From: Histoplasma ohiense
Taxonomy: Eukaryota > Ascomycota > Eurotiomycetes > Onygenales > Ajellomycetaceae
Assembly: GCA_017607445.1 (NCBI GenBank)
Contig: JAEVHH010000005.1
Location: 3,725,001-3,789,000 of the forward strand
Reading direction: 5' to 3'
DNA length: 64,000 nt
The notes under the pieces were generated by a model. The model saw only the letters and a list, made by a program, of their open reading frames with translations, was not told where the DNA came from and ran no database searches. Positions 1-11,894 of the stretch are shown piece by piece. Numbering within the stretch: the first letter of the stretch is position 1; each line of letters begins with the position of its first letter. Both the position numbers and the translations under genes were made by a program.

Positions 1-530
1 TTCCAAATCATCCTGCTCAATCGCCATCTGTACAGAAGATATGCGATAGTCGATAGTTCGGATGTCCTCCAGGTTTCTTGCCAGGACCTCGTTGAAAGCG
101 ATATCGTTCTCCAGCAGCTCAACCTTCTTAGAAGCATCCATAACCTGATTTTGAAGCTGCTGCCCAATTTCATGTTGTCGAACAATCTCCCTCGCCGCCG
201 ACCTTGACCGCTCAATGTCCTCATGGAGCTGTTTCGCCTGGGATATCCATCCATCCACGTTTGATGCTGTTTCTCGACTAAGAGAGGCGATTTCGTTCTA
301 GTAGAAGAATGTTAGAATTAGGACTCATGGCATCAACTGTTGTCCAGCGAGTTCATATGGGGTTCTACCTCAACCTCCTCTCTTGCTCTGCATATCTGTT
401 GGAGCTCCTTGGCAGCTGCGGTAGAGTCAAATTCCGCGGAAACAATGCTTTCTTCCTCGGGGAACGATCCATCGGTCAGAAAATTGTAAATAGCTCGACA
501 GGTAGCCTCATCGGAGATCTTTGGGGCCAT
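1..530 (-). CDS. Zw10/Dsl1-type tethering/kinetochore protein (5' part, runs off the window)
   Basis: Only the N-terminal part is in the window. The exons on the minus strand are 530..369 and 297..<1. They are joined by a 71-nt intron that has a GTAGAA donor, a CTAAC branch site and a TAG acceptor, and the frame is kept. The protein starts MAPKISDEATCRAIYNFL and continues into a charged, heptad-rich helix (VDGWISQAKQLHEDIERSR and onward). This is the usual opening of fungal Zw10-like proteins, which act in Golgi-to-ER vesicle tethering (Dsl1 complex) and, in animals, in the RZZ kinetochore complex. The assignment rests on the N-terminal pattern alone, because the C-terminal domain lies outside. 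No signal peptide or membrane segment is seen. Confidence 0.75.
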
Positions 531-1575
531 TTCGAAGGGTCAGGGCACTGCCTGCTGTACTGGATGAACCAGGAGCTGGCGGTGCTGGCATGCGGAAAGA
601 AACTCGGTTGTGCGATCACCAACACACTCCGGAGTAAATGCCAACGGGTAGGTGGGTGTGAATTATAAACGAACAAGGAAACTCATGGTTCGAAGCTCTC
701 GTTAATTGGCGGCTTTGCTCTCCGTAATAGATTGATGGCTGCTTAGTGTCTCTCAGTGGATCTCAAATGCCAAGGCTTGGATCCTCACTTTATTGAGCCT
801 TAGGCGTTGTTGCCACGACTTGATTTTGATATCACGATAAGCCCGAGCCTCGTGTGAGAACGGTTCAAATACTCAACAGCACACAGTTCCCAGGTTGACT
901 ATTTTGAATGGGAAAAGGTCAATTATCGAGTATCGCTTCTTTGTATGTTCATATTCTTACACAAGAGGTGCGGGCTCTTTTGTCTACTGGATAACATTTA
1001 GGGAAGTTCAATCAACTACTCCCCCGCTATTCAACGAAAGAGCCTTTCCTCTCCGACACGAATTGAATAAAAGGTGCAGTGTCTTCCTTTGTTAGAAAGA
1101 ATTCCTGGAGTACGATCGTTAATGTGAGTTTATAAAAGAGTGTGTCCCTGGAATGTTGAGTAGTACTATCTGATCCTATCTACCCCTCCAATTGCCCATT
1201 CTGATGTCCCTGGATCTGGGCCTCAAATACCCTCTATATACTATCAACCTGAACATGTCTGATTTTCCCCCGCTGAACCCATAATTGATTTCCTCTTCTG
1301 GTTATCCTTGTCCCCGTGTTGGTGAATTTCACTGCAAAGCTGTCTCCGTCCTGCTACACTCGTAGCATTGAGCTATAATTTGCGTTTGTGGCACCCCCTG
1401 CAGCTTCAAACGGGACGGATGATGGCATTACTTACAATACACCTTGTCATGTTTTGCTATTGGGTTTAGTTAAATTTGTATTCATGATGATGGATCCATC
1501 GAGGGTTGCGCTGACAGCTGTTAGTGCTCGAAACGACCATTCATTCCGAATTATTACAACAACCCTCACTCCAGA
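531..1575. other. Divergent intergenic region, about 1.0 kb
   Basis: This stretch separates two genes that are transcribed away from each other, so it should hold both promoters and 5' UTRs. It contains only short open frames without coding character. I see no tRNA, repeat or TATA arrangement that I can defend. Confidence 0.6.
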
Positions 1576-4500
1576 ATGCTAGTGTCTCAAGCCAAAATGG
1601 CTTCCCCTGAGAAAAAGAATTATTTTCAACTTCTGCAAAGGTTTAAGCCAGATTATTCTCCCAACTACTTCACCCAGTATGAATCCGAGAGGACGGGGAT
1701 GAAGGTGGTGGTCATTGACCAGAAAGGCCCAAAGGTTTCGGGGTATTTTGTTCTTGCCACAGAGATTCTTGATGATTCTGGTGCACCTCACACTTTAGAG
1801 CATCTTTGCTTTATGGGATCTAGAAACTATCAATACAAAGGGTTCCTTGATAAGCTTGCTACTAGAGCCTATTCCCATACAAATGCCTGGACTTCTACAG
1901 ACCACACCGCATACACGTTGTATACTGCGGGCTGGGCTGGATTTGCACAAATTCTGCCCGTCTACCTTGAGCATATCATTGATCCCACTTTAACGGATGC
2001 CGGTTGCTATACTGAAGTGTACCATGTTGACGGTACGGGCAATGATGCAGGTGTGGTCTATTCGGAAATGCAGGGCGTACAGAATAAATCATCTGAATTG
2101 ATAGATTTGAAATGCCGACGCCTGCTGTATCCAGAAGGCATTGGCTTCCGTTACGAGACTGGTGGAATGATGGAACAACTCCGGGTTCTGACAGCCGAAC
2201 GTATCCGTGCATTCCACAGGAAGATGTATCAGCCGAAAAACCTCTGCCTAATCATTACGGGAGAAGTTGACCACGACAACATGTTGCAAATTCTGAATGT
2301 ATTTGAGAGCACAGTCCTTGACGTGATACCAAGCCCTAATGACCCCTTCAGAAGACCCTGGATGGAATCGCAACCAATACCCCCGCTAGAGAGGTCGATT
2401 GTAGAGAAAGTTGAATTCCCCGAAGCAGATGAATCTTTCGGCGAGATTGAGATTCGATTTCTTGGTCCGGATTGCAGTGATACCCTCCTTAGTGAGTGCT
2501 CTACCTATATATCCCTTCTCGGCACGGAAGCTAAATATCTATAGGTGATGCGCTCGATGTGGTTCTTCTCTATCTTGCGGGTTCCTCCGCAACGATCCTT
2601 GAGAACACCCTTGTGGAGAAAGAACATCTCACAAGCGCTGTGTATTACTCCACGTCTCAGACGCCTCGAACCGAAATCTCTTTCACCCTCACCAGCGTAG
2701 CCACCGAAAAGCTTGAGCAGGTCGAACGACGCTTCTTTGAGGTGTTAAAGGAGGCCATGCAAAACGAGATTGATGTGGAATATATGCAGGAGTGCGTGCG
2801 AAGGCAACGTCGGAGCTGGAAATTCTCCACTGAGTCCTCGGTCTCCCCTTTCGCGCACTATGTAATCTGCGATTTCTTGTTCGGCCAGCGGGATGGCTCT
2901 ACTCTTCGCCACGTTGCAAGTCTTCACGAGTACGATGAGTTGGAAAAGTGGCACGACCACCAATGGCGCGCTTTCATCAAACAATGGATATCCGAGGCCC
3001 CCCATGTGTCAATACTAGGAGTGCCGTCCTCCAAACTTGCCACCAAATTGAAGGAGGACGAACAGTCCAGAATCGCAGAACGGAAGAGAGCTCTTGGAGA
3101 GGAAGGCTTAAAAAAATTAGCGGAAAAGTTGGAGAAGGCCAAGGCCGAAAACGACAAACCTATACCTCAGGGAGAACTGGCCAAATTCAAAATTCCTGGG
3201 GTGGAATCCATTCCTTTCATCAAGACAACAACAGCAAAATCGGGACTTGCTCTTAGCACGGGTCGTCCTAATAACCGAATTCAACAACTGGTCGATGCGG
3301 ATGCGTCGGATTCGCCGTTGTTCATTCATTTTGAGCACGTCGCCAGCAACTTCATCCAGATCTTCCTGAATATCTCAACCACGTCTGTGCCAGCAGAACT
3401 GCGCCCGCTTCTAGCTGTATACATGCAAGCTTACTTCAACCTTCCTGTTCTTCGAAATGGAGAAAAGGTTCCCTTTGAGCAAGTCATTGTCGAACTGGAG
3501 AGGGACACAGTTTCCTATAATATGGACATTGGGCATCATAACCCTGAGATGCTCATCATTAGCTTCCAAGCGGAACCAGACAAGTATGATGCTATCATAT
3601 CCTACATCAACGAACTCTCATGGGAATCTATATTTGACGTGGAGCGGTTAAAGGCCATCACCACTCGGTTGCTCTCTGATGTTCCAGATGCTAAGCGTAA
3701 TGGGAGTCGTATGGTAGATGCGGTGCAAACGATGATCTCACACTCCCAGGAGTCAATTGTCCGTGCCATGACACCTCTAACTAGAGCTTTATATCTGAAA
3801 CGTACCAAACGCCAGCTTGAGCAAAACCCTGAAGTCGTTGTGGCCCGAATGGAAATCATTAGGAAGCAGCTTTTCCGATTCGAAAATTTCCGAATATTTG
3901 TCATCGCAGATATGGATAAACTGCGCAACCCTTCATCAGCGTGGGGGCCATTCGTCAGTCGACTGGATGTTACTCAGCCACTCAGTCCAATCATACAACT
4001 ACGAGATCGTCTGAAAGATGTGGCCAAAAACCCGGGGACCATGGCGCATATCGTTCCGATGACGACCATTGACTCCTCCTTTTTGCTCACCAGCTCCAAG
4101 GGTCTGGACTCCTACAACCATCCCAAACTCCCGGCCCTCTTGGTGACCATTGCCTATATGAATGCGGTGGAAGGGCCACTGTGGGTAGCTATCCGCGGCA
4201 CGGGGCTGGCTTATGGCTCTCGATTCCTACACGACGTGGATACCGGGCTTCTCCAATTTCAAGTGTACCGATCCCCCAATGTATACAGGGCCTTTGAGGA
4301 GGGAAAGAAAATTGTCGAAAACCATTTGTCTGGGGCGGAACAGTTCGACCCACATATGGCCCTCGAGGGCGCCATCAGCAGCATCGTGCTTGATTTCGTC
4401 AATGAGGAGACAACGCAAGCTAGTACAGCATTGGCCAGTTTTGTCCGGCAGGTCATCCGGGGATTGCCCAGTGACTACCAGGAGAAGCTACTGCGGAAAG

Positions 4501-4914
4501 TTAGGGAAATTGGTATTGAGGAGATCAAGGATATTTTAAAGGATTTTATCTTGCCCCTTTTTACTCCTGGCAAGTCTGATATCATAGTTGCTTGCGGTAG
4601 GGTGCTTGAAGAGGTGAGAAATAGATGTTCTGTTATTCTTCCTTCTGCCTGCTTCTTTACTTTCTTACTTGTTCATGTTTATAAATGTTTAGGATATAAA
4701 TTTTTACTGACCATTTCTAAAGCCTATCAAGAAGGGCTTCGAAGGAGTTGGATACAAACCCGAAGTGCGCAGTCTGAAATTCTTTGAGGATGACTATGGA
4801 TTGAAGCTCGAGGGAGGCGAAGACGACGAGGACGAGGATGGGGATGAGGACGAGGAAGCCGAAGAATCGGGGAGTGATGACAGCATGGACAACGACGATG
4901 AAATGGCAAATTGA
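1576..4914 (+). CDS. M16 family zinc metalloprotease (Sdd3/Mug138 type)
   Basis: The exons are 1576..2491, 2545..4613 and 4723..4914, all in frame, for 1058 aa. A second in-frame ATG at 1597 (MASPEKKNYF) has a good context and may be the real start. The inverted zinc motif HTLEH lies at about residues 72-76, and YSEMQ around Glu164 is the likely third zinc ligand. The second half carries the usual inactive M16 repeats, and the C-terminus is a long Asp/Glu tail ending DDEMAN. Length and layout fit the fungal subfamily of yeast YOL098C/Sdd3 and fission yeast Mug138, which are cytosolic peptidases of the insulinase type. The substrate is unknown. Introns have GTGAGT and GTGAGA donors. Confidence 0.9.
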
Positions 4915-5344
4915 CATTTACTTATTGCATGAGACTGAGCAGACTTCATTGTAGCAGGGGAATCATAGATGCGACTGGCACCGGCTATATTGTTTTCAAC
5001 GCAAGAATAAATACATAGATAGCTGTCTACGGATTCTGGGTTTCTTCCTCAGGATTTGACTATCAATCAATCTACTAGTAATCTTGATATGGCAATTGAC
5101 AAACGAACAAGATATGTGTGTTTGTGTAACATGCAAGAAGGCCAGCTTGCAGGAACCAACCACCAACACCAGACAAGGTAGAGCTGGGGCCATACTTGGC
5201 ATTCTTGGCATACGGAGCCGCATTTGAACAACACTCCAAACTCCAAAACAGTCCTCTCTGCTTTTTGCTGCCTGCTGCCATCCGTCTGTCAACATTACTG
5301 GCAGTGGCCCTCTTCCCATCTCTGGTAGTCTGGATTCCGGTGCC
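4915..5344. other. Tandem intergenic region
   Basis: About 430 bp between two plus-strand genes. It should hold the 3' UTR of the metalloprotease and the Ste24 promoter. No further coding or RNA feature is seen. The minus-strand open frames here do not look like real proteins. Confidence 0.5.
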
Positions 5345-7027
5345 ATGAACGTCCTTCAGGTGTGTTGTCAAATCCCGTCTCATAGTTATCATTCTTGTCC
5401 CGCATACTGATCGGAAGTTCCTTCGTGTAGCAACTCGCTCTGCTGCTCGATCGCCCATTCTTCCCCTGGAAGAAGGTGATCGTGGGCTTTTCTGTCGGAC
5501 AGTACATTATCGAAGGATTCCTATCGTTACGGCAGTATAAGATCCTGCAGCAAACGAAGCCGCCAAAGGTGTTGGCGGAGGAGGTTTCGCAATCTGTCTT
5601 TGATAAGAGTCAGGTATGTTCCGGTAGCCACCCCCCTATCACACACACATATATATGTGTTCTCTATTAAATCTTCCATTAACACATTATCTTTCACGTT
5701 TACCATAGGCATATGGACGGGCAAAGGCCAAATTTGGCTTCGTGTCAGGCCTGTATAGCCAAATCCAGAACCTTGCATTCATCTACTACGATGCCCTGCC
5801 AAAATTGTGGGCTCTAACTGGCCTTTTCCTCACTCGCTACATGCCCGAGCGTTTTACCGGAGAAATCTCTCATACCTTGGCTTTCGTCTTTACCTTCAAC
5901 GTGATCTCCACTGTCCTCTCCCTACCAACTTCATATTACAGCACCTTCGTCCTCGAGGAAAAATTCGGCTTCAATAAGCAGACGCTCAAACTATGGGTTA
6001 CGGATATGCTCAAGGGTCAATTGTTGGGCATCGTTCTTGGCACCCCGATCATTAGCGCAATTTTGAAAATCGTCCAGAAGACCGGCACCAGCTTCTTCTA
6101 CTACCTATGGGTCTTTGGCATCTTTGTCCAACTATTCGCTATCACTATCTACCCAATTGCCATTCTGCCGTTGTTTAACAAACTGACACCCCTGGAACCC
6201 GGAAAGCTGAAGACTGGTGTAGAGGACCTGGCCAGAAAACTCAATTTCCCGCTCAAGGAGCTGCATGTCATTGACGGTAGTAAGAGGAGCGCTCACAGCA
6301 ATGCGTATTTCTATGGGCTTCCGTGGAAAAAGCATATTGTCATTTATGACACTTTGATTGAGAAGAGTGAGCCTGAGGAAGTTGTTGCGGTTCTGGGACA
6401 TGAGTTGGGCCACTGGAGTCTTAACCATACCACTAAGCTTTTTGGAATTGCACAGGTATGTTGCAAAGGCTGCTTGCTTTAAACATGAATCACGCATGAC
6501 TAACTGGATTTATAACTTTTAGTTCCATATGTTCTACATCTTTGCACTTTTCTCTGCTTTTGTGAACAACAAATCATTATACCAGGACTTTGGATTCACC
6601 AACGAGATGCCCATCATGATCGGTTTTATTCTATTCTCTGACGCCCTCGCCCCAATGGATGCCGTGGTTAAACTCCTAATGAACATTCTAAGCAGAAAAT
6701 TTGAATTTGAAGCCGGTAGGCGTTTCCCTACCCCAACACCCCTGCTCAAAAGCCAACCATCGTTTTCCTTGACCTAACATGAAAAATGTGCTAGATGCCT
6801 TTGCTGTAAATCTCGGATACTCCACCGAGCTTGCCAAGTCGCTCCTCAAACTCCAGATTCAAAACCTTTCCACCATGGATGCAGACTGGATGTATGCCAG
6901 CTACCACTACTCCCATCCAATTCTCCCGGAAAGACTTGCCGCGCTCGGCTGGAGTGGGGGAAAAGTGACTGAGGGCAAATCGGAAGACAGTGAAAAGCCT
7001 ATTAAGGCTGCGGATCGGGAGCTGTGA
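5345..7027 (+). CDS. ste24: CaaX prenyl protease Ste24
   Basis: Five exons, 5345..5359, 5431..5613, 5709..6455, 6523..6715 and 6795..7027, give 456 aa. The first exon encodes only MNVLQ. It is needed because the conserved start of the family (LLLDRPFFPWKKVIVGFSVG) is preceded by an in-frame stop. This is the endoplasmic reticulum and inner nuclear membrane zinc protease that trims farnesylated CaaX proteins such as a-factor-type pheromones, and it can clear clogged translocons. HELGH falls at residues 297-301, the same numbers as in yeast Ste24. Several hydrophobic membrane segments are visible. The C-terminus (KAADREL) lacks a clear dilysine signal. Length matches the family (453 aa in yeast). 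Confidence 0.95.
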
Positions 7028-7359
7028 AAAGTGGGACGAGAGTCTCTGCAGAATGTTGCGCATAGAGCTTGATGGTTAGAAAATTAGGAGATTCTATTGA
7101 AGACTGGGGAAATAAAACAAATTTGTACGGCTATTTAGGCAGAATTTATTTTATTTTATTCCTTTTTCCTTTTTCCTTTTTGCTTCTTTCATTCACTTTC
7201 TGTTTTGTTCGAGGAATTTTAGGGCAACCTTACCGGAGTTAAAGTGGTTTTCACCATTTCAAACGTCAAACCAAAATCAGTATGTATCTCGCAACTTTCC
7301 AGCTGACAGAAAGAAAGGAAGCAAAAAATTAAGCCCAAGCACGGTTCCCAAACCCCGTT
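7028..7359. other. Convergent 3' region
   Basis: About 330 bp between two stop codons that face each other. It has T-rich tracts (TTTTATTTTATTCC and CCTTTTTCC repeats) suitable for 3' ends of both transcripts. No coding potential. Confidence 0.5.
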
Positions 7360-7998
7360 TCACCTTGTAGTCGTAGTCTTCGATTTAGCCCTCTTCTCCT
7401 CCTTCCGCCTCTCTTTCTTCTTCCTCTTCCGCTCCTCCTTATCAATCACGCCCGTCTCTTGTCCAACCCCAGTCTCAAAACCTTGATCAGTATCCATCTG
7501 CATTTGCATCGACATCTGCGCTTGATTCCCCTCCTCCCCCTCCCCCTCCCCAACGTCCATAACCTCCTGCGCCCGCTCATAGATCTCCAAATCCTGCCAC
7601 CCATTATCCACCGCCTCTTTCCAATCTCTCCTCCCGTCCCCACCCCAATCTTCTCCATCCCCTCCTACCTCTCGTGATTTCAACGCAAATACCGGCCCGC
7701 CGCCCTCCCCATCCAACCTCTCAAGTGTCAAATCCCTCCCTAGTACCTCCCCCGCTAATCCCGCCTGGACGCGCTTCAAATTGTGGATGACGAGGTTTGG
7801 CGCGGAACCTGCGTTTGCGGAGACGGGCCCGTGAGTGGAGAGGGTGGAGTCGGGTTGTAGGCTGGGGTCTGTGGTGGCTCGGTCGAGGTAGGCGGAGAGG
7901 AAGTCGTGGGCGACGGAGGGGGAGATGCGGTGGGTTTTTGAGCTGGAGCGGTGGATTGTGGTTGGGGGGAGGGGTTGCGGGGCGGATTGGAAGGCCAT
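7360..7998 (-). CDS. Small conserved protein, probable RNA polymerase I subunit Rpa14/Ker1-like
   Basis: Single exon, 212 aa. The N-terminal half has IHRSSSKTHRISPSVAHDFL, then a 30-residue variable loop, then LVIHNLKRVQAGLAGEVLG. This His-x-Ile/Val-Ser plus LKRvQ-G-L-G layout resembles the Rpa14 domain of yeast and Ker1 of fission yeast, which stabilise the Pol I stalk. The C-terminus is a very basic tail (EERKRKKKERRKEEKRAKS) like the charged tail of Ker1. The middle is Gly/Glu/Asp-rich and the Met/Gln stretch MSMQMQM is low complexity. The gene shares a 447-bp divergent promoter with the bL34m gene. The function is inferred from a short motif, so the name is tentative. It is otherwise a hypothetical fungal protein. 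Confidence 0.6.
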   Translation of the reverse strand: MAFQSAPQPLPPTTIHRSSSKTHRISPSVAHDFLSAYLDRATTDPSLQPDSTLSTHGPVSANAGSAPNLVIHNLKRVQAGLAGEVLGRDLTLERLDGEGGGPVFALKSREVGGDGEDWGGDGRRDWKEAVDNGWQDLEIYERAQEVMDVGEGEGEEGNQAQMSMQMQMDTDQGFETGVGQETGVIDKEERKRKKKERRKEEKRAKSKTTTTR

Positions 7999-8445
7999 GG
8001 TGTATATTTTTGGATTATGGATTCTTTCTTTCTGTTTTTTAAAAAAGGGTGGTTGTATTCCACCCTTGGGTTTGTCTCCTTTCCGATTCGGTGGTGCTGC
8101 GGTGGTCTCCGTGAGTGGATTGGATTGGATTGGATTGGATGGATGGATATTATTTTATTTTTTATTTTTGCTGTTGGATTATATGAATTGGGGTATATGG
8201 GATGATAACTAAAGTATTTATAGGGTATTTTGCACCTGGGAGAAAGTATTTAACAAGCAAAAGAAATCCATAAAGAAATCAATATCTATTCCTGGCTGGC
8301 AGAAAAAGTTGTCGGACGAAATTTTTCCAGATCCGTCCATAAATTGACCCGAGCTCCAACCTTCACCGGCAAAACCTCAACCCCAGTTCTTGCTCATGTT
8401 TCAACATCGACGACAATTTCCGTGTCGAGCAATCAATCTTCCATA
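7999..8445. promoter_or_regulatory. Divergent promoter region with TGGAT repeat
   Basis: About 450 bp between two genes transcribed outward. It contains a (TGGAT)n/(GGAT)n tract at about 8116-8148 and an AAAAATTTC box (minus strand, near 8318-8326) that is one base off the RRPE element of ribosome-biogenesis genes. A short uORF lies at its right end and is listed separately. Confidence 0.45.
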
Positions 8446-8446
8446 A
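8396..8446 (+). other. Upstream ORF whose stop overlaps the bL34m start (TAATG)
   Basis: ATG at 8396 opens a 16-codon frame (MFQHRRQFPCRAINLP) ending in TAA at 8444-8446. The last A of the stop is the first base of the bL34m ATG. If the transcript begins upstream of 8396 this could allow termination-reinitiation control. The transcription start cannot be seen from sequence. Confidence 0.35.
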
Positions 8447-9049
8447 TGGCATGTCTGCATTGCCCAAGGCAAGCAGTATCCCTTTTCTCTGCGAGATCTC
8501 TCCTCGGATCGCTCCCACGGTATGTCTGCCCCTTGCGCTGCATGGACGAGCCCCATTGAGTCAAGTCCCCCTTCATCTAACTAGAGCAATTTCAACATAA
8601 ATTCTAATTATTACAGCCGGTCTACTTCCTCCCTCTTCTTAAAATCTCGATCTCAATTCCGGTCCCGAATCCAATCACGCGCCTTCTCCCACCTCCTCTC
8701 CCGACAACAATCTACACCCCCATCCTCCGCAGATTCACAACCATCAACGCTCCTCCGCCTCCTCCAGCCCACTGCCGCTACTGCCTCTCCCACTGCGCAA
8801 TCCACTACAATTAGAGCGACAACAACCAGTTCCCCGCTACTATCGCTATTAACATCGTCTTTTACCGGCAGTATTCCTGCTCGCCCGTTTTCCTCGTCCG
8901 AAGCGCTCGGGGCGAAGCGGGATACATACAACCCTAGCCGCCGTGTGCAGAAGCGCCGCCATGGCTTCCTGGCGAGATTGAAAAGTCATAGTGGGCGAAA
9001 GATTTTGGCGAGGAGACGGGCGAAAGGGAGGAAGTATTTGAGCTGGTAG
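8446..9049 (+). CDS. Mitochondrial large-subunit ribosomal protein bL34m
   Basis: Two exons, 8446..8519 and 8617..9049, give 168 aa. The intron has a GTATGT donor and a TTACAG acceptor. The C-terminal 45 residues are the bacterial L34 core: KRDTYNPSRRVQKRRHGFLA, then RLKSHSGRKILARRRAKGRK and YLSW. The preceding 120 residues are rich in Ser, Thr, Arg and Ala and poor in acidic residues, as expected for a mitochondrial targeting leader and linker. The protein belongs in the mitoribosomal large subunit near the peptide-exit region of the rRNA. The ATG used is the first one compatible with this frame; its stop-overlapping uORF is described separately. Confidence 0.93.
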
Positions 9050-10116
9050 ATGGAGAGGTTGTATTTCCTTTCAATGACAACTTTTTCTTTTCTTGCTATT
9101 TGTTACTGCTCCTATTTATGCTGAATTTCTGTTGATAAATGAAATACTTGATTGGGCTTGTTTGGATTTTCCGGGACGGAGATGTGTGGAGATTTCGTGC
9201 TTCGTTCGGGCTTTGCTGTGTACGATATTCACAGGATATGTGCGGTAAAGAGAGTTGGGGAGGACGATTGAAATCTACTGAATTCGGTGCCTTGCGAGCT
9301 GCCTGGGTATCTGAATAAATCTATTTTCTTTGCGCATTTATTTCAAACTCTAAATGTTACATTCTCAAATTACATTTTTAAGAGAAACAGGCACCTTCGT
9401 CGGAGTACATTGTTGCCTTCGAGTTGAGAGGTGATATGACATTTGCCGTGTTATGGCTGATATAATAAACAGTAAGTAACTATATAAATCTTCGTCATAT
9501 TCTCCTCACCACCATCACCAATCACATAGAAACCAAAATACAAAGTGGAAAAAGGAAAAACATGAAAATCAGCCAGTGAAATCCTTCTATATCTTAACCG
9601 ATAGAGAGAAAAACCCTAAAAATCAAATGGAACTCAAATTTTGGAAGACGAGACAGGGCAACGCAGGACGAGTTAAAAAATGCAATGCATCAGGTGATAA
9701 AGGGGGGCATTCATTGGACAGGACAGGTGTTAGAGAGAAATGGTATCAGTTTCGTTTGTTTCTTTTGCTTTTTTCTATATATCCCACTAGTTATTCTTAT
9801 TTTTCATTTCAATGCCTTAGTAGTAAGATCCCTAAGAATTGTCCATTTTTCGCATATTCTCCTTCTTCTTATTATCCCTCTCCTTCACATTTCCCTACCC
9901 ACTTAAATTGATTGATCTGCCTTTTCTTCTCTCTGTACCAGCCACATCATTCTTTTGGATAAACTCTTCTGCCTCTAGCGAAATTAGAGCCCCGGGTTTT
10001 CCCTCGCGTTTTTGTATGACCATATCAAGGTGTAGCGGTCGCTGGTTGGACATGATGAGATAGAATAGGGGGTGGGGGATCGAGAGGGAAGCAAAGTGAC
10101 GAGAAGAGATCAACTC
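9050..10116. other. Convergent intergenic region, about 1.07 kb
   Basis: Lies between the stops of bL34m and eIF2-gamma and should hold both 3' UTRs. It is AT-rich with several T runs. The open frames at 9576-10113 are short, contain no recognisable motif and overlap the eIF2-gamma 3' side, so I read them as chance. Confidence 0.5.
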
Positions 10117-11894
10117 TCAGTCAATGATTGGTTCAAGCGTGTTTCCACTGGAACAAATATATCAGTATACGTATATTTTAACTGAAATAGTGGCCGGGAA
10201 GATAATTGAAGGCAAGACAAAAGAGAAAGAAGACCAAAAACAAGGGAAAGGGATAAGACGGAAGGAAGAAAAACTTACGCGACAATATTCGCCCACCCAA
10301 TCAAACGCCAATGCTTATCAATCCGTCGACTCAGCGCAATTTTCTCCCCAACCTCGGTGCATGCTGGACTCGTTAAGCTTAATTTCGCGGCATCAGCCTT
10401 GACGCCCATCACCTTCGCACCCGTAGCCGTCGAGCCAATGTTAACCATTAGCACCTCATTCTTTGCCAGCTTGGATACCTTCGCCTGTTTCCCGTCTGCG
10501 GTCTTGACACCCAGCAATCGTCTGAGGAGGAAGTAGTTAACTTCGATTTCCGTGTAGATGGCTGGCAGACGGCCGCGGTGGCCCAGGACGAAACCTAGTA
10601 GACGATCAGCCCGGCAGAGCGTTGGATCGACACGGGTTCCGACACCGATGAGGCCGCCGGGCACGGCGAATTTCAGGTCATTCTGCTCGGCGAGGAGAGA
10701 GATGACGCGGCTGAAGATGGGTCGGCATTGGATCTTGCCCTGTTCGTCTTTGGTGACGATCCCCGGCCGGATTTCGATCTCATCACCTAGTTTAAGCACA
10801 CCGGTAAGGATACTGCCGCCAGCGACGCCACCTCGGAGGTCCTCGATCTCCGCGCCGGGCTTGTTGACGTCGAACGATCGGATGATGATCATGTGCGGGG
10901 CCGCTTGGAAGTCGCGGACTGGCACGGGGATGTGCGACACGAGATACTCGTTGACAGCGTCGATGTTGTATTTCAACTGGGCTGAGATGGGGATGATAGG
11001 CGATCCGTCCGCGACGGTGCCGCGGATGAATTTCAGTATCGACTGGTAGTGTTGTAGGGCACCGTCTTCGCGCATGAGGTCAACTTTGTTTTGGAGAATG
11101 ATGATGTGATTCAGTTTCATGATTTCAATTGCAGCCAGATGTTCCGATGTTTGTGGTTGAGGACAGGTTTCGTTGCCAGCAATTAGGAGGAGTGCTGCGT
11201 CCATGACAGCTGCTCCTGAAAGCATAGTGCTCATGAGGATGTCGTGTCCGGGGCAATCGACAAAGCTGGGATTTCGCAATGTGTCAGCTGCGGGTCCACG
11301 AGAACATTTATCAAAAAAAAATCCCATATGAGCTAAACAAACTTACGAAACATGTCTGAGAAGACGATATCTGCCTGTGCACCCATCTCTTGCGCATGGA
11401 GGGTCTACCTCTTTCTCACTCTTGAAACTCCTATAGCAACCAGGGCGGGGACACTCTTCATTGTCACATTTGTAGACCTTGGCATTGGCATAACCCAGCT
11501 TGATGGTGATATTTCTCTCCTGTTCATTCTTGAATCTGACCGTTTGTACACCAGAGATAGCCTTCACCACCGTCGATTTGCCGTGTGCGACGTGTCCAAT
11601 GGTGCCAATGTTGATCGTCGCTTGCCGTGCAATGATTTCTGGTGTCAGTGGCGTTAGGGTGGACAGGTCCAGAGTCTGCGGATCCGGCTGTTCTGGAAGC
11701 TCAGGTTTCTTTTCCGCAGCTATCGGAGGCAATGAAGTTCGCCTCTTCAAGGCTGATTTGAGAGACTGACTGTCATGCTCATTGTCTTGATCGAGGGCTT
11801 CCTGGTCCTCGATATCGTCCGCGTTGTTGGCATTGCCCAGTACCGGGGAGCCCGGTTGGGAATCATCGTCAGAATAGTCGCTATGGGTAGCCAT
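10117..11894 (-). CDS. gcd11: Translation initiation factor eIF2 subunit gamma (Gcd11)
   Basis: Exons on the minus strand are 11894..11347, 11265..10279 and 10147..10117, for 521 aa. The last exon is only 31 nt and encodes the end of GWANIVAGNTLEPIID. This GTPase subunit of eIF2 binds GTP and initiator Met-tRNA and delivers it to the 40S subunit. GTP-binding elements are in place: G1 GHVAHGKST (about 100-108), G3 DCPGH (about 186-190) and G4 NKVD (about 242-245). The Cys-rich zinc knuckle CDNEECPRPGC...CARDGC precedes G3. The first 85 residues are an acidic, low-complexity fungal extension. An AAAAATTTT box lies about 475 bp upstream. Confidence 0.96.

Noticed and set aside
309..676. Plus- and minus-strand open frames of about 65-120 codons over the Zw10 start
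   Set aside because: They overlap the well-supported first exon in other frames and show no motif.
9576..10113. Several open frames of 70-110 codons downstream of bL34m, one on the minus strand beginning MSNQRPLHLDMVIQ
   Set aside because: No family resemblance, no clear splice partners, and the region fits two 3' UTRs. The minus-strand frame follows the eIF2-gamma stop.
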